Origin: CAYOMP01 sp964405075 | Lineage (GTDB): Bacteria > Bacillota > Clostridia > Lachnospirales > Lachnospiraceae | Assembly (NCBI GenBank): GCA_964405075.1 | Contig: CAYOMP010000155.1 | Span: forward strand, 1 to 6,615 | Direction: 5' to 3' | DNA length: 6,615 nt | Shown here: in pieces, positions 1 to 6,103 of the stretch | How positions within the stretch are numbered: position 1 is the stretch's first letter | Layout of the letters: every line of letters begins with the position of its first letter | The notes under the pieces: generated by a model | What the model was told of the DNA's origin: nothing | What the model saw: the letters and a program-made list of their open reading frames with translations, nothing else | Databases searched by the model: none | Position numbers and translations under genes: made by a program

Positions 1-710
1 ACACATCCCAAAATCTTTTCAACATTCATTCTGATTAAGCTAGTTGCTGAACATCTATTTCTCATTTGAACATTCTTTTCACTGAAATCAAGTAAAATAG
101 GTCCAACTCCCATCATAATAACACATATAAAAATGTATGGCATAAATGTATAGTAATATGCCCATTTACCATATTCTTCTTTTACACTACCATCTGCCAT
201 TTTGACATTTGCTTCTTTTGCCAAATCTTCTCTGGCTAATTTATCAGCATCCTCAATACTGTTATCACATAATAGATGAATTTGTAACATTGAAATATAC
301 TGATTAATTGCTGTCTTTGCCAACTCACCATTTTGCAAACCTGGAATTAAAACAACATCTAATAACTCTTTTGTTTCGCCTGCTGCTAATCTAGCTGAAA
401 AGTCTGTTGGAATGTATATTGCACAATCCAAATTTCTATAAAACATTTCATCAAGAAGAACATCCCTATCATCCTCCTCATCAACGAATTCATTACTTAA
501 ATTCAAATAATCAACAAGTTTCTGTCCTGCTTCGCCTTCATCTTCATTAAATACTGTATATTTAAAGTTAGATTCCATAAAATCTGTGCCTGTACCCTCA
601 GCACCACTGTTAGTCATTCCAATTAACAACACTAAAAATATAATTACATAAACAATTACTGTCGTTTTATTTCTATTAAATATTTTCATAAATGCCTTAA
701 AGACTTGCAT
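1..710 (-). CDS. ABC-2 type transporter permease, second of a pair (C-terminus cut off by window edge)
   Basis: This is a membrane subunit of an ABC exporter. The ATG at 708-710 has AGGAGG 7 nt upstream (718-723); 236 codons are visible and the stop lies beyond the left edge. A short basic cytoplasmic N-terminus leads into one membrane helix (about residues 18-32, VIVYVIIFLVLLIGM). A mainly hydrophilic, acidic region (about 36-180) is probably outside the membrane. A second helix begins at about 186-206 (YYTFMPYIFICVIMMGVGP). This layout, one helix then a large extracellular loop then a C-terminal helix bundle, is that of the ABC2_membrane_3 family (YhgE/LnrM/LnrN-like). The start overlaps the last 14 nt of the preceding permease gene, and its ribosome binding site is encoded by the two arginine codons near that gene's end, so translational coupling is likely. 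It probably pairs with the upstream permease as a heterodimer. The family is clear; the substrate is unknown. Confidence 0.88.
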   Translation of the reverse strand, partial: MQVFKAFMKIFNRNKTTVIVYVIIFLVLLIGMTNSGAEGTGTDFMESNFKYTVFNEDEGEAGQKLVDYLNLSNEFVDEEDDRDVLLDEMFYRNLDCAIYIPTDFSARLAAGETKELLDVVLIPGLQNGELAKTAINQYISMLQIHLLCDNSIEDADKLAREDLAKEANVKMADGSVKEEYGKWAYYYTFMPYIFICVIMMGVGPILLDFSEKNVQMRNRCSATSLIRMNVEKILGC

Positions 711-1833
711 ATTTTTCCCTCCTAATAACCACATAACTAATTCCTACAAAAATTACTGCCATTATTAGCATTGTAGTTAAACTCTGTAAATATCTGTCAT
801 AATCATCATACACATTCAAACTAAATAAAGCGTCTGAAATAAGTGCTGCTGGATTGATTTTGTTAATAATTGGTGCGTGCTTCTCTACGATATCCTTCAT
901 ATTACCAATCATTAATCCACTTAAGAAGCTTTCACCCAATGATACCACCATTGAAAGAGCTAGTTTTGTATTTTCATTAACTTTACTACTTAATGAATAA
1001 ATCAACATTCCCTGTGAAATACCAATAATACATCCAACAACCGATGTTAAGAAAATAAGTCCAACCTGGTCTCCAATATTTACTCCTAAAACATATTTCA
1101 AATAAACAATAGTCAATCCCATTATTCCACTTTGTAATGTAACACAGGCTAAAATGTCTGCTACACATACAAGTCCCTTGTTTGTACTACCTAAACATCT
1201 TCTAGCCGCTACAGCTGATACGTTCGCCTTTAAAGCCTTAGAACAATCTCCACCTAGAAATGCTCCATACATACATGTCATAGCAATCAATGCATAAAAG
1301 TATGACATCATTGAATCCATATCCCCATCTGTAAGGCTTTCTTCATTAATATATTCTCCTGTTGCTGACAATTTTGATATAACCATTTCCAGCTTTTCAG
1401 GATGATTCATCATAACAGTTTCAATACTGCTCTTTTTCTGTTCATACTGGTCTAAAATATTTTTTAATATAGTTTGATTAATTCCTTCTTCTTGAACCAT
1501 CAAAGATATACCTTGAGCATCATTAATTATGATGCCTTTTACTTCACCATCTTCTAGCATTTTGTTGGCTTCTTCCAATTCTAACTCATGCACTGATAAT
1601 ATTCCCTCATCATCTTTAAGACTATCAAGAACTTCAACAAAAACCTCATCTGCATTTTCTCCCTCAACATAAGCAGTTTCTATTGCGTTAAATGCTTCCT
1701 CATTCTGCATATAATTTCCAAAAGATACCTTAAATAATGTCCCTAAAATAATTGGAAATGCCAATATCCAAAACAATAAGCCTTTATCTCTAAGAGAAAC
1801 CTTTAATTTATATTTAAACAAATGTCCAAACAT
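697..1833 (-). CDS. ABC-2 type transporter permease
   Basis: This is a 378-residue exporter membrane subunit of usual length for ABC2_membrane_3 proteins. The ATG at 1831-1833 has GGAGG (1841-1845) 7 nt upstream, and the gene begins 14 nt after the ATPase stop. It has one N-terminal helix (about 19-38, LLFWILAFPIILGTLF) and a large acidic, mostly hydrophilic domain (about 40-172). Five helices follow (about 175-195, 220-246, 257-282, 289-310 and 353-371). The segment FLSGLMIGN (303-311) and the later INPAALISDALFSLNVYDDY (326-345) are typical of the conserved end of ABC-2 permeases. The loop after the second helix (196-219) is basic and probably contacts the ATPase. The extracellular domain may bind substrate. 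The gene lies between its ATPase and a second permease, the order ATPase-permease-permease seen in LnrLMN-type exporters. The substrate cannot be inferred. Confidence 0.92.
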   Translation of the reverse strand: MFGHLFKYKLKVSLRDKGLLFWILAFPIILGTLFKVSFGNYMQNEEAFNAIETAYVEGENADEVFVEVLDSLKDDEGILSVHELELEEANKMLEDGEVKGIIINDAQGISLMVQEEGINQTILKNILDQYEQKKSSIETVMMNHPEKLEMVISKLSATGEYINEESLTDGDMDSMMSYFYALIAMTCMYGAFLGGDCSKALKANVSAVAARRCLGSTNKGLVCVADILACVTLQSGIMGLTIVYLKYVLGVNIGDQVGLIFLTSVVGCIIGISQGMLIYSLSSKVNENTKLALSMVVSLGESFLSGLMIGNMKDIVEKHAPIINKINPAALISDALFSLNVYDDYDRYLQSLTTMLIMAVIFVGISYVVIRREKYASL

Positions 1834-1847
1834 TGCTTTTCCTCCCT

Positions 1848-2792
1848 CTAATCTCTAAGTTCTTTTCCTGTAATTTCAAGAAATACGTCATTTAATGTAG
1901 GTAATTCTGAAAAAACTCTACCAAATGGTATTGAATTATTCTGCAAGTATTCCAGTACTCTTACTAAATTATGCTTACCACCGTTGCATCTTACTAATAA
2001 GTGCTTATCTTCGTATCCAACCTGATATACATGTGGAAGCATTTTAATTCCCTGAATATGTTCCTCTGCCAAATCAAGAACTTCAACACTGATTTTTTCA
2101 CCAGTCTTAATCATTTTCTTTAATTCTTCCTTAGTACCAAGTGCAATATTTTTACCTTTATCCATAATTGCTATTCTAGTACAAATCTGCTCAACCTCTT
2201 CCATATAGTGAGAAGTATAAATGATTGTTGCTCCATTAGCATTTAGTTGTTCAATTCCTTCAAGAATCTTATTTCTACTTTGTGGGTCAACAGCTACTGT
2301 TGGCTCATCCATAATAATAAGCTTTGGTTTGTGAGCAATTCCACAGGCGATATTTAATCTTCTAAGTAAACCACCTGATAACTTTTTAGGTAAAAACTTC
2401 TTATAATCACTGATTCCTGTAAATTCTAAAGCTTCTTCAACGTACTGTTTTCTTAATGCTTTATCTTTTATATATAATCCGCAGAAATAATCTACATTTT
2501 CATAAACTGTTAATCCATCAAATACTGCCACATTCTGTAATACAACTCCGATGTTTCTCTTTAAATCGTATTTATTTGGTGCCATTTTTTCACCAAACAC
2601 TTTAATTTCGCCTTTGTCATAGCTTAAAAGTGATAATAGGCAACTAATAGTTGTTGTTTTTCCTGAGCCATTAGGCCCTAACAAGCCGAATACTTCTCCC
2701 TGCTTTATTTCCAGATTAAAATGATCCAATGCTAAAACATCATTTCCATATCTTTTTACTAAATTATTAATTTGAACTACTGATTCTGACAT
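1848..2792 (-). CDS. ABC transporter ATP-binding protein (exporter, CcmA/DrrA-like)
   Basis: This 314-residue nucleotide-binding subunit would power the two permeases encoded after it. The ATG at 2790-2792 follows AAGGAGG (2799-2805) by 6 nt. The catalytic motifs are all present: Walker A GPNGSGKT (39-46), Q-loop Q86, signature LSGGLLRR (138-145), Walker B LIIMDEP (158-164, catalytic E163) and switch histidine H195 in TSHYMEEVEQ. The signature has Leu where the textbook LSGGQ has Gln, a variation common among drug and antibiotic export ATPases. The D-loop reads VAVDPQSRN. The last 80 or so residues form the C-terminal extension of this subfamily and end in LPTLNDVFLEITGKELRD, the usual 'DVFLELTG' tail. 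It is the first gene of a leftward operon whose control region is shared with the divergent kinase-regulator pair. Function as an exporter ATPase is secure; the cargo is not known. LnrL of B. subtilis is a comparable protein. Confidence 0.96.
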   Translation of the reverse strand: MSESVVQINNLVKRYGNDVLALDHFNLEIKQGEVFGLLGPNGSGKTTTISCLLSLLSYDKGEIKVFGEKMAPNKYDLKRNIGVVLQNVAVFDGLTVYENVDYFCGLYIKDKALRKQYVEEALEFTGISDYKKFLPKKLSGGLLRRLNIACGIAHKPKLIIMDEPTVAVDPQSRNKILEGIEQLNANGATIIYTSHYMEEVEQICTRIAIMDKGKNIALGTKEELKKMIKTGEKISVEVLDLAEEHIQGIKMLPHVYQVGYEDKHLLVRCNGGKHNLVRVLEYLQNNSIPFGRVFSELPTLNDVFLEITGKELRD

Positions 2793-2841
2793 ATTTATCC
2801 TCCTTGCAAAATCGCATTTATTTTTTGTTTTTTATTTTCTG

Positions 2842-2876
2842 ACATTAAGATACCATTTTTTCCTTGTCACTTGTAA
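2842..2876 (-). promoter_or_regulatory. Possible promoter of the ABC exporter operon
   Basis: On the minus strand, TATCTT (2847-2852) could be the -10 and TTACAA (2871-2876) a weak -35, with an 18-bp spacer. An overlapping alternative pairs GTGACA (2865-2870) with TAATGT (2842-2847) at 17 bp. Both are poor matches to the consensus and overlap the tandem repeat at 2865-2889, as expected for an activator-dependent promoter. Transcription would start near 2835-2840, giving a leader of about 45 nt. This is a judgement by eye only. Confidence 0.3.
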
Positions 2877-2889
2877 GTGTCACCTGTAA
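2865..2889. repeat. Tandem 12-bp direct repeat, candidate response-regulator operator
   Basis: TGTCACTTGTAA (2865-2876) and TGTCACCTGTAA (2878-2889) match at 11 of 12 positions with a 13-bp period. Embedded in the first copy and the junction is the perfect inverted repeat CACTT-GT-AAGTG (2868-2879). The motif overlaps the presumed -35 of the exporter operon. It shares the TGTCA core with the palindrome at 2899-2912, so one protein may bind both. The NarL-type regulator encoded next door is the obvious candidate, by inference from position. Confidence 0.55.
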
Positions 2890-2898
2890 TTTACCAAA

Positions 2899-2912
2899 AT
2901 GACATTTGTCAT
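2899..2912. promoter_or_regulatory. Perfect palindrome ATGACA-TT-TGTCAT, candidate operator
   Basis: The two 6-bp arms are exact inverse complements around a 2-bp centre. The site lies between the two divergent promoters, about 60 bp upstream of either presumed transcription start, so a dimer bound here could act on both. Another isolated TGACA occurs at 2840-2844. A dyad of short half-sites suits a dimeric LuxR-type helix-turn-helix domain. Binding by the adjacent regulator is inferred. Confidence 0.5.
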
Positions 2913-2928
2913 ATCTTGAATTAAATAA

Positions 2929-2957
2929 TTGTGAATTGAATTATTCTATACTATAAT
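2929..2957 (+). promoter_or_regulatory. Probable sigma-A promoter of the kinase-regulator operon
   Basis: TTGTGA (2929-2934; 4 of 6 to TTGACA) lies exactly 17 bp before a perfect TATAAT (2952-2957). Transcription would begin near 2964, leaving a leader of about 234 nt before the kinase start at 3198. This is the best promoter match in the divergent region. AT-rich DNA yields chance matches, so confidence is moderate. Confidence 0.5.
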
Positions 2958-2996
2958 TATTGATACAAGAATATTGCTATATTAGTTCAAAACTTG

Positions 2997-3064
2997 TATG
3001 CAAACTATAAAAGATGAACTCATATAAGTGTAATATTACATATTTATGCAAAATACTAAGATGA
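2997..3064 (+). repeat. Imperfect direct repeat with intervening palindrome in the kinase leader
   Basis: Two copies of the pattern TATGCAAA-N5/6-AAGATGA occur at 2997-3017 and 3045-3064. Between them is the perfect 12-bp palindrome TGTAATATTACA (3029-3040). A further 10-bp palindrome, TGATTAATCA (3062-3071), overlaps the end of the second copy. All lie downstream of the presumed promoter, where they could be repressor sites or leader RNA structure. In DNA this AT-rich some may be chance. Confidence 0.3.
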
Positions 3065-3168
3065 TTAATCAGATTGAAGAGTTCTTTATCAATTTACTTA
3101 AACAATTTTTAATCATACAAATATTTAAAATACAGACTATTAGAATAAGGAGGAAAAGTTTCTTATAA
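3046..3168 (+). CDS. Possible 40-residue upstream ORF in the kinase leader (doubtful)
   Basis: An ATG at 3046 opens 40 codons ending with TAA at 3166-3168. The predicted peptide is hydrophobic in the middle (EEFFINLLKQFLIIQIF) with a basic end (RIRRKSF), like a small membrane-active peptide. There is no Shine-Dalgarno in front of the ATG, which argues against translation. The AAGGAGG at 3147-3153 lies inside its last codons, and its stop falls just after the 5' arm of the hairpin at 3158-3188. A ribosome reading it would therefore open that hairpin. It may equally be a chance reading frame, and I give it little weight. Confidence 0.13.
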   Translation: MQNTKMINQIEEFFINLLKQFLIIQIFKIQTIRIRRKSFL

Positions 3169-3197
3169 ATACCATATATTTAAGAAACCATTAGCAT
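3147..3197 (+). promoter_or_regulatory. Distant Shine-Dalgarno plus hairpin ahead of the kinase start
   Basis: The only good ribosome binding site before the kinase, AAGGAGG (3147-3153), is 44 nt from the ATG at 3198. No ATG, GTG or TTG lies at normal distance downstream of it, and the kinase frame has a TAG at 3192-3194, so the start cannot move upstream. Between them GTTTCTTA (3158-3165) and TAAGAAAC (3181-3188) form a perfect 8-bp stem with a 15-nt loop. Folding it would leave 13 unpaired nt between the Shine-Dalgarno and the start codon, close to a usable spacing. The sequence elements are visible; the function is inferred. Confidence 0.5.
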
Positions 3198-4286
3198 ATG
3201 AAATCAATTGTAATAGATAAAATCATTATTTTTTTGTTATGTTTTTTTACTGTATTTGAAACCAAAGAAACTATTAATTTTCTTGTTGCTGCCCTTTTAG
3301 CAGTGTCCCTTTCCTGTGTAATAAGCTTTTGGGAAAATAATAGAATTACATTTTTCATATTTTTACTTTTTATTATTCTTTCATTCTTTAATATTTATTT
3401 CGTATACTTTTTGCCACTACTGTTATACGATACAATGCAATTATCAAATAAACATCATGCACTAATATTAATTATTCCGGCAATATATTCTTCTTTGTTA
3501 TATGCTGATAAAATGCTATATAGGCCTCTTGCATTCTTAGTGTTGTGCTGTTTAATTAGTTTGTTATTAGCTTATAAAACTTATTCAAATTCACAGTTAT
3601 TAAAGGACTACAAAGCTCTGCGAGATACCATTACAGAAGCAAATATTAATTTAGATAAGAAAAACAAAATTCTTATGGAAAAACAAGATTATGAGATACA
3701 TTTAGCGACTTTGCATGAACGAACTCGTATTGCCAGAGAAATTCACGATAATGTAGGACATATGCTGTCACGCTCATTGCTGCAGGTAGGTGCTTTACTA
3801 GCAATAACAAAAGATGAATTGGTAGTACAAAACCTGGAAGCCTTAAAGAACACGCTAAATGAGGCAATGAACAATATCAGAAACAGTGTTCACGATTTGA
3901 AAGATGATGCTCTTGACCTTGATGCGAATGTCAGAACTCTTTTGTCAGATTTTAAAGACTATACAATTAATTATGAATACGACGCTGGTAATCACTTACC
4001 AAAAAATATAAAATATTGTATTCTTACCATAATTAAAGAAGCTTTGGCAAATGTTGTAAAACACAGTAATGCCGATACTATCTCTATTATTATTAGGCAA
4101 CATCCTAGCTTTTGTCAGTTGCTTATTGAAGACAACGGCTCAAATATATCATTAAATTCTAGTGGAATAGGTCTGGAAAATATGCGAGAACGTGTTGAAG
4201 CCTTCAATGGTAACTTTAAAGTAAGTATAAATAATGGATTTAAAATTTTTATTTCCATACCTTTAGATACAAATATGATTGATTGA
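3198..4286 (+). CDS. Membrane sensor histidine kinase, HisKA_3 (HPK7) type
   Basis: This 362-residue protein senses a signal and phosphorylates the regulator encoded 49 nt downstream. Residues 7-126 are almost entirely hydrophobic and form about five or six membrane helices with very short loops and no obvious extracellular sensor domain, as in DesK- and LnrJ-like 'intramembrane-sensing' kinases. A helical linker (about 130-170) leads to the dimerisation and phosphotransfer domain with the H-box ERTRIAREIHDNVGH (174-188; phospho-acceptor H183). The ATP-binding domain follows: N-box IIKEALANVVKHSNA (278-292), G1 box EDNGS (311-315) and G2 box SGIGLENMRERVEAF (322-336). All expected catalytic residues are present. 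The ATG at 3198 is the only possible start because of an in-frame TAG two codons upstream, but it lacks a nearby Shine-Dalgarno. Divergent placement next to an exporter suggests that it detects the exporter's substrate or membrane perturbation. Confidence 0.94.
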   Translation: MKSIVIDKIIIFLLCFFTVFETKETINFLVAALLAVSLSCVISFWENNRITFFIFLLFIILSFFNIYFVYFLPLLLYDTMQLSNKHHALILIIPAIYSSLLYADKMLYRPLAFLVLCCLISLLLAYKTYSNSQLLKDYKALRDTITEANINLDKKNKILMEKQDYEIHLATLHERTRIAREIHDNVGHMLSRSLLQVGALLAITKDELVVQNLEALKNTLNEAMNNIRNSVHDLKDDALDLDANVRTLLSDFKDYTINYEYDAGNHLPKNIKYCILTIIKEALANVVKHSNADTISIIIRQHPSFCQLLIEDNGSNISLNSSGIGLENMRERVEAFNGNFKVSINNGFKIFISIPLDTNMID

Positions 4287-4335
4287 TTTTTACAATAATC
4301 CTAATGTATAACATTCTTTTCCAAAGGGGGAACTT

Positions 4336-4962
4336 ATGAAAATATTAATAGTAGATGATGATAATTTAGTATCCTTATCTTTAAAAACAATATTGGAATC
4401 AACAGGAGAAGTCTCTGTTCTTGGTATTGGCAAGAACGGTTTAGAAGCAATAGAATTGTATAATACTTATAATCCAGATGTGTTATTAATGGACATCCGT
4501 ATGGAAACAATGACTGGTTTGGATGCCGCAAAAGAAATCCTTACTGAACATCCAGATGCAAAAATTCTATTTTTAACAACATTCTCGGATGATGAATATA
4601 TTATAGAGGCATTACATTTAGGTGCTAAAGGATATATTTTAAAGCAAAACTTCGATAGCATTTTACCAGCCTTAAAGGCAGTAATTAGCGGACAAAATGT
4701 ATATGGTGGCGATATTATTGACAAAATTCCTACTCTAATTGCTTCTACTAATGCCAAATTTAACTACGACTCATATGGAATTACTGATAAGGAATTTGAA
4801 ATAATTGAATTAGTAGCTAACGGACTAAGTAATAAAGAAATCTCTGAAAAAATTTTTCTTAGTGAAGGTACTATTAGAAATTATTTAAGCTGTATACTGG
4901 AAAAATTGCAATTACGTGATAGAACACAATTAGCTATTTTTTATTATAAAAACAAACAGTAA
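4336..4962 (+). CDS. Response regulator, NarL/LuxR family
   Basis: This 208-residue DNA-binding regulator is almost certainly the partner of the preceding kinase. The ATG at 4336 follows AAAGGGGG (4323-4330) by 5 nt. The receiver domain (1-118) has the acidic pocket VDDDN (6-10), phospho-acceptor D53 in LLMDIRM, the switch threonines at 81-82 (LFLTTFSDDEYI) and the conserved K103 in GYILKQ. A linker (about 119-147) joins it to a LuxR-type helix-turn-helix (149-205). That domain carries the family pattern ITDKEFEIIELVANGLSNKE, then ISEKIFLSEGTIRNYLSCIL for the recognition helix, then KLQLRDRTQLAIF. All activation residues are intact, so phosphorylation-driven dimerisation is expected. Likely targets are the repeats at 2865-2912, which would control the divergent exporter operon and possibly its own promoter. 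LnrK, YvfU and DesR are comparable proteins. No separate promoter is evident in the 49-nt gap. Confidence 0.95.
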   Translation: MKILIVDDDNLVSLSLKTILESTGEVSVLGIGKNGLEAIELYNTYNPDVLLMDIRMETMTGLDAAKEILTEHPDAKILFLTTFSDDEYIIEALHLGAKGYILKQNFDSILPALKAVISGQNVYGGDIIDKIPTLIASTNAKFNYDSYGITDKEFEIIELVANGLSNKEISEKIFLSEGTIRNYLSCILEKLQLRDRTQLAIFYYKNKQ

Positions 4963-5077
4963 TTCTCCCGGTTACTCGCGTAAACTATGTGAAACGCACT
5001 TTGTGATTTTCACAAGTTATGGCGGCAGTCGTCGAATAATCTTGCAAGCATATTATTCTCCTCGTTGCTCGCGTAAA
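4962..5077. repeat. Structured, locally GC-richer element bounded by 23-bp direct repeats
   Basis: Directly after the regulator's stop codon, base composition changes: CpG-rich words such as CTCGCGTAAA and GGCGGCAGTCGTCG stand out from the AT-rich surroundings. Two near-identical 23-bp direct repeats (4962-4984 and 5055-5077; 20 of 23 identical, both ending CTCGCGTAAA) bound the element. Between them are two hairpins. In the first, TGTGAAA (4988-4994) pairs with TTTCACA (5008-5014), extended by AACT/AGTT with one bulge. In the second, GAATAAT (5034-5040) pairs with ATTATTC (5052-5058) around the palindrome CTTGCAAG. The second can extend imperfectly outward, with 5022-5031 pairing to 5063-5072. 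No reading frame is convincing. It is most likely a dispersed intergenic repeat or a structured 3' UTR. I do not recognise the family. Confidence 0.5.
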
Positions 5078-5079
5078 TC

Positions 5080-5134
5080 AAAAAACTCTTATTAATTATG
5101 AATTTTAGTTAAACATAATAAATAAGAGTTTTTT
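5080..5134. terminator. Bidirectional intrinsic terminator
   Basis: AAAAAACTCTTATT (5080-5093) and its exact inverse complement (5121-5134) form a 14-bp stem. After one A-A mismatch it continues with ATTATG (5095-5100) pairing with CATAAT (5114-5119), around a 13-nt loop. The outer arms give a run of T on either strand, so it can end both the rightward kinase-regulator transcript and the leftward YitT transcript. The stem is AT-rich, so efficiency is uncertain, but position and symmetry are right for converging genes. Confidence 0.82.
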
Positions 5135-5187
5135 ATATTGAAAGTATGTCCTTTTGTAATTTAATTACTTTTACAAAGCTTCTTACA

Positions 5188-6084
5188 TTATAATTTCTTT
5201 AAATAATTACCATCTACATCTGTACCTTCTTTAACTACAATATATGCATCTTTATCATACTGTCGGATTATCGACTTAAGTTGTGCCACTTCATATTTAG
5301 ACAGAAGAATATATAACACTTCTGAATCATCCATAGTATAAGCTCCCTTGGCTTTCCATTGTGTGATACCTCTTTCTAACTCTGTCATAATCTGATTCTT
5401 CATTTCATCATTTGCCTTTTTAGAAATGACAATTACTTCTACATTAATATTTTGTGAATGTATTCTGTCAATTGCTATTGAATATATTACCGAATATATT
5501 ATCGAATATATTACTATAGGTATATCAAACATAAATAAGCAAATACCGTATACAAATATATTAACTATTATGTTTGCTTTACCAACACTATAGTTGCCTT
5601 TTTTCTTAACCATATATATACCTAATATATCCATACCGCCTGCCGATGAACTCATCTTAAGATTAAGCCCACATCCTACACCTGAAATGATTCCACCAAT
5701 CAGGCAAGATGCCAAAACATCTGTTTCTAATATGGATATTACTGGTACTATTGTCAGAAAAATAGACATTGTAGTAACACATACCACTGTTTTCAGCATA
5801 AAAAGCCTACCCATACATTTATATCCCAATATAAATATTGGAATGTTAATTATGTAATATATAATACCAGCTACATCTACATTAACAACTGGCATATGTA
5901 AGTATGTTACCAAAACTGTTCTAATAATTTGACATACACCCATTACTCCACCCGAATATAAATTGAGTGGTACAACAAACCAATTCATTCCTATTGCATA
6001 CAAAAACGTACCAAATATTGCTATTATAAATTTCTTTCCCTCAACAAGAGATTTTCTTTCTGTCTTTTCTGCTATTGTATTCAT
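5188..6084 (-). CDS. YitT family membrane protein (YitT_membrane + DUF2179)
   Basis: This 298-residue protein is close to the usual family length of about 280-290. About five or six membrane helices occupy residues 18-205, including FIIAIFGTFLYAIGMNWFVV (19-38), 70-88, 98-118, 125-140 and 170-186. Family marks include PLNLYSGGVMGV (39-50) and SSAGGMDILGIYM (146-158). The cytoplasmic C-terminal DUF2179 domain (about 212-298) has ELERGITQWKAKGAYT (235-250), EVLYILLSKYEVAQLK (255-270) and YDKDAYIVV (276-284). The biochemical role of YitT proteins is not established. The ATG at 6082-6084 has no recognisable Shine-Dalgarno; the nearest (6167-6172) is 82 nt upstream. The YitT frame stays open upstream to 6156 but offers no ATG, GTG or TTG. 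Residues 192-203 are encoded by a 12-bp tandem repeat. The gene is co-directional with the receiver gene 97 nt upstream and may share its transcript. Confidence 0.92.
   Translation of the reverse strand: MNTIAEKTERKSLVEGKKFIIAIFGTFLYAIGMNWFVVPLNLYSGGVMGVCQIIRTVLVTYLHMPVVNVDVAGIIYYIINIPIFILGYKCMGRLFMLKTVVCVTTMSIFLTIVPVISILETDVLASCLIGGIISGVGCGLNLKMSSSAGGMDILGIYMVKKKGNYSVGKANIIVNIFVYGICLFMFDIPIVIYSIIYSVIYSIAIDRIHSQNINVEVIVISKKANDEMKNQIMTELERGITQWKAKGAYTMDDSEVLYILLSKYEVAQLKSIIRQYDKDAYIVVKEGTDVDGNYLKKL
5480..5515 (-). repeat. Three tandem 12-bp units inside the YitT gene
   Basis: On the plus strand GAATATATTACC, GAATATATTATC and GAATATATTACT follow each other without a gap. On the coding strand they encode three IYS-containing 4-residue units (YSIIYSVIYSI, about residues 193-203). 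The length of this helix region matches my recollection of other YitT proteins, so the repeat need not be an insertion. It could slip during replication, and one unit gained or lost would keep the frame. Confidence 0.7.
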
Positions 6085-6103
6085 TTTTTTAATATATCTA
6101 TTA

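Noticed and set aside
2138..2390. LSGGL instead of LSGGQ in the ATPase as a sign of inactivity
   Set aside because: Substitution at the fifth signature position is common in exporter ATPases of this group, and all catalytic residues are intact.
4303..4315. AATGT/ACATT inverted repeat in the kinase-regulator gap as a terminator
   Set aside because: The stem has only five A/U-rich pairs with a short T run, and it lies within an obvious two-component operon.
4467..4757. Open frame on the minus strand opposite the response regulator
   Set aside because: It is antisense to an intact, family-typical gene, has no ribosome binding site and shows no recognisable domain. The frames at 4334-4531, 3673-3867, 986-1168 and 5594-5857 are rejected for the same reason.
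4962..5077. CRISPR array or transposon ends
   Set aside because: There are only two direct repeats 93 bp apart, with no regular spacers. No transposase, terminal inverted repeats or target-site duplication could be identified.
5151..5178. TTTGTAA/TTACAAA inverted repeat downstream of YitT as its own terminator
   Set aside because: The stem is short and AT-rich and lacks a T tract, and the much stronger symmetrical terminator lies just beyond at 5080-5134.
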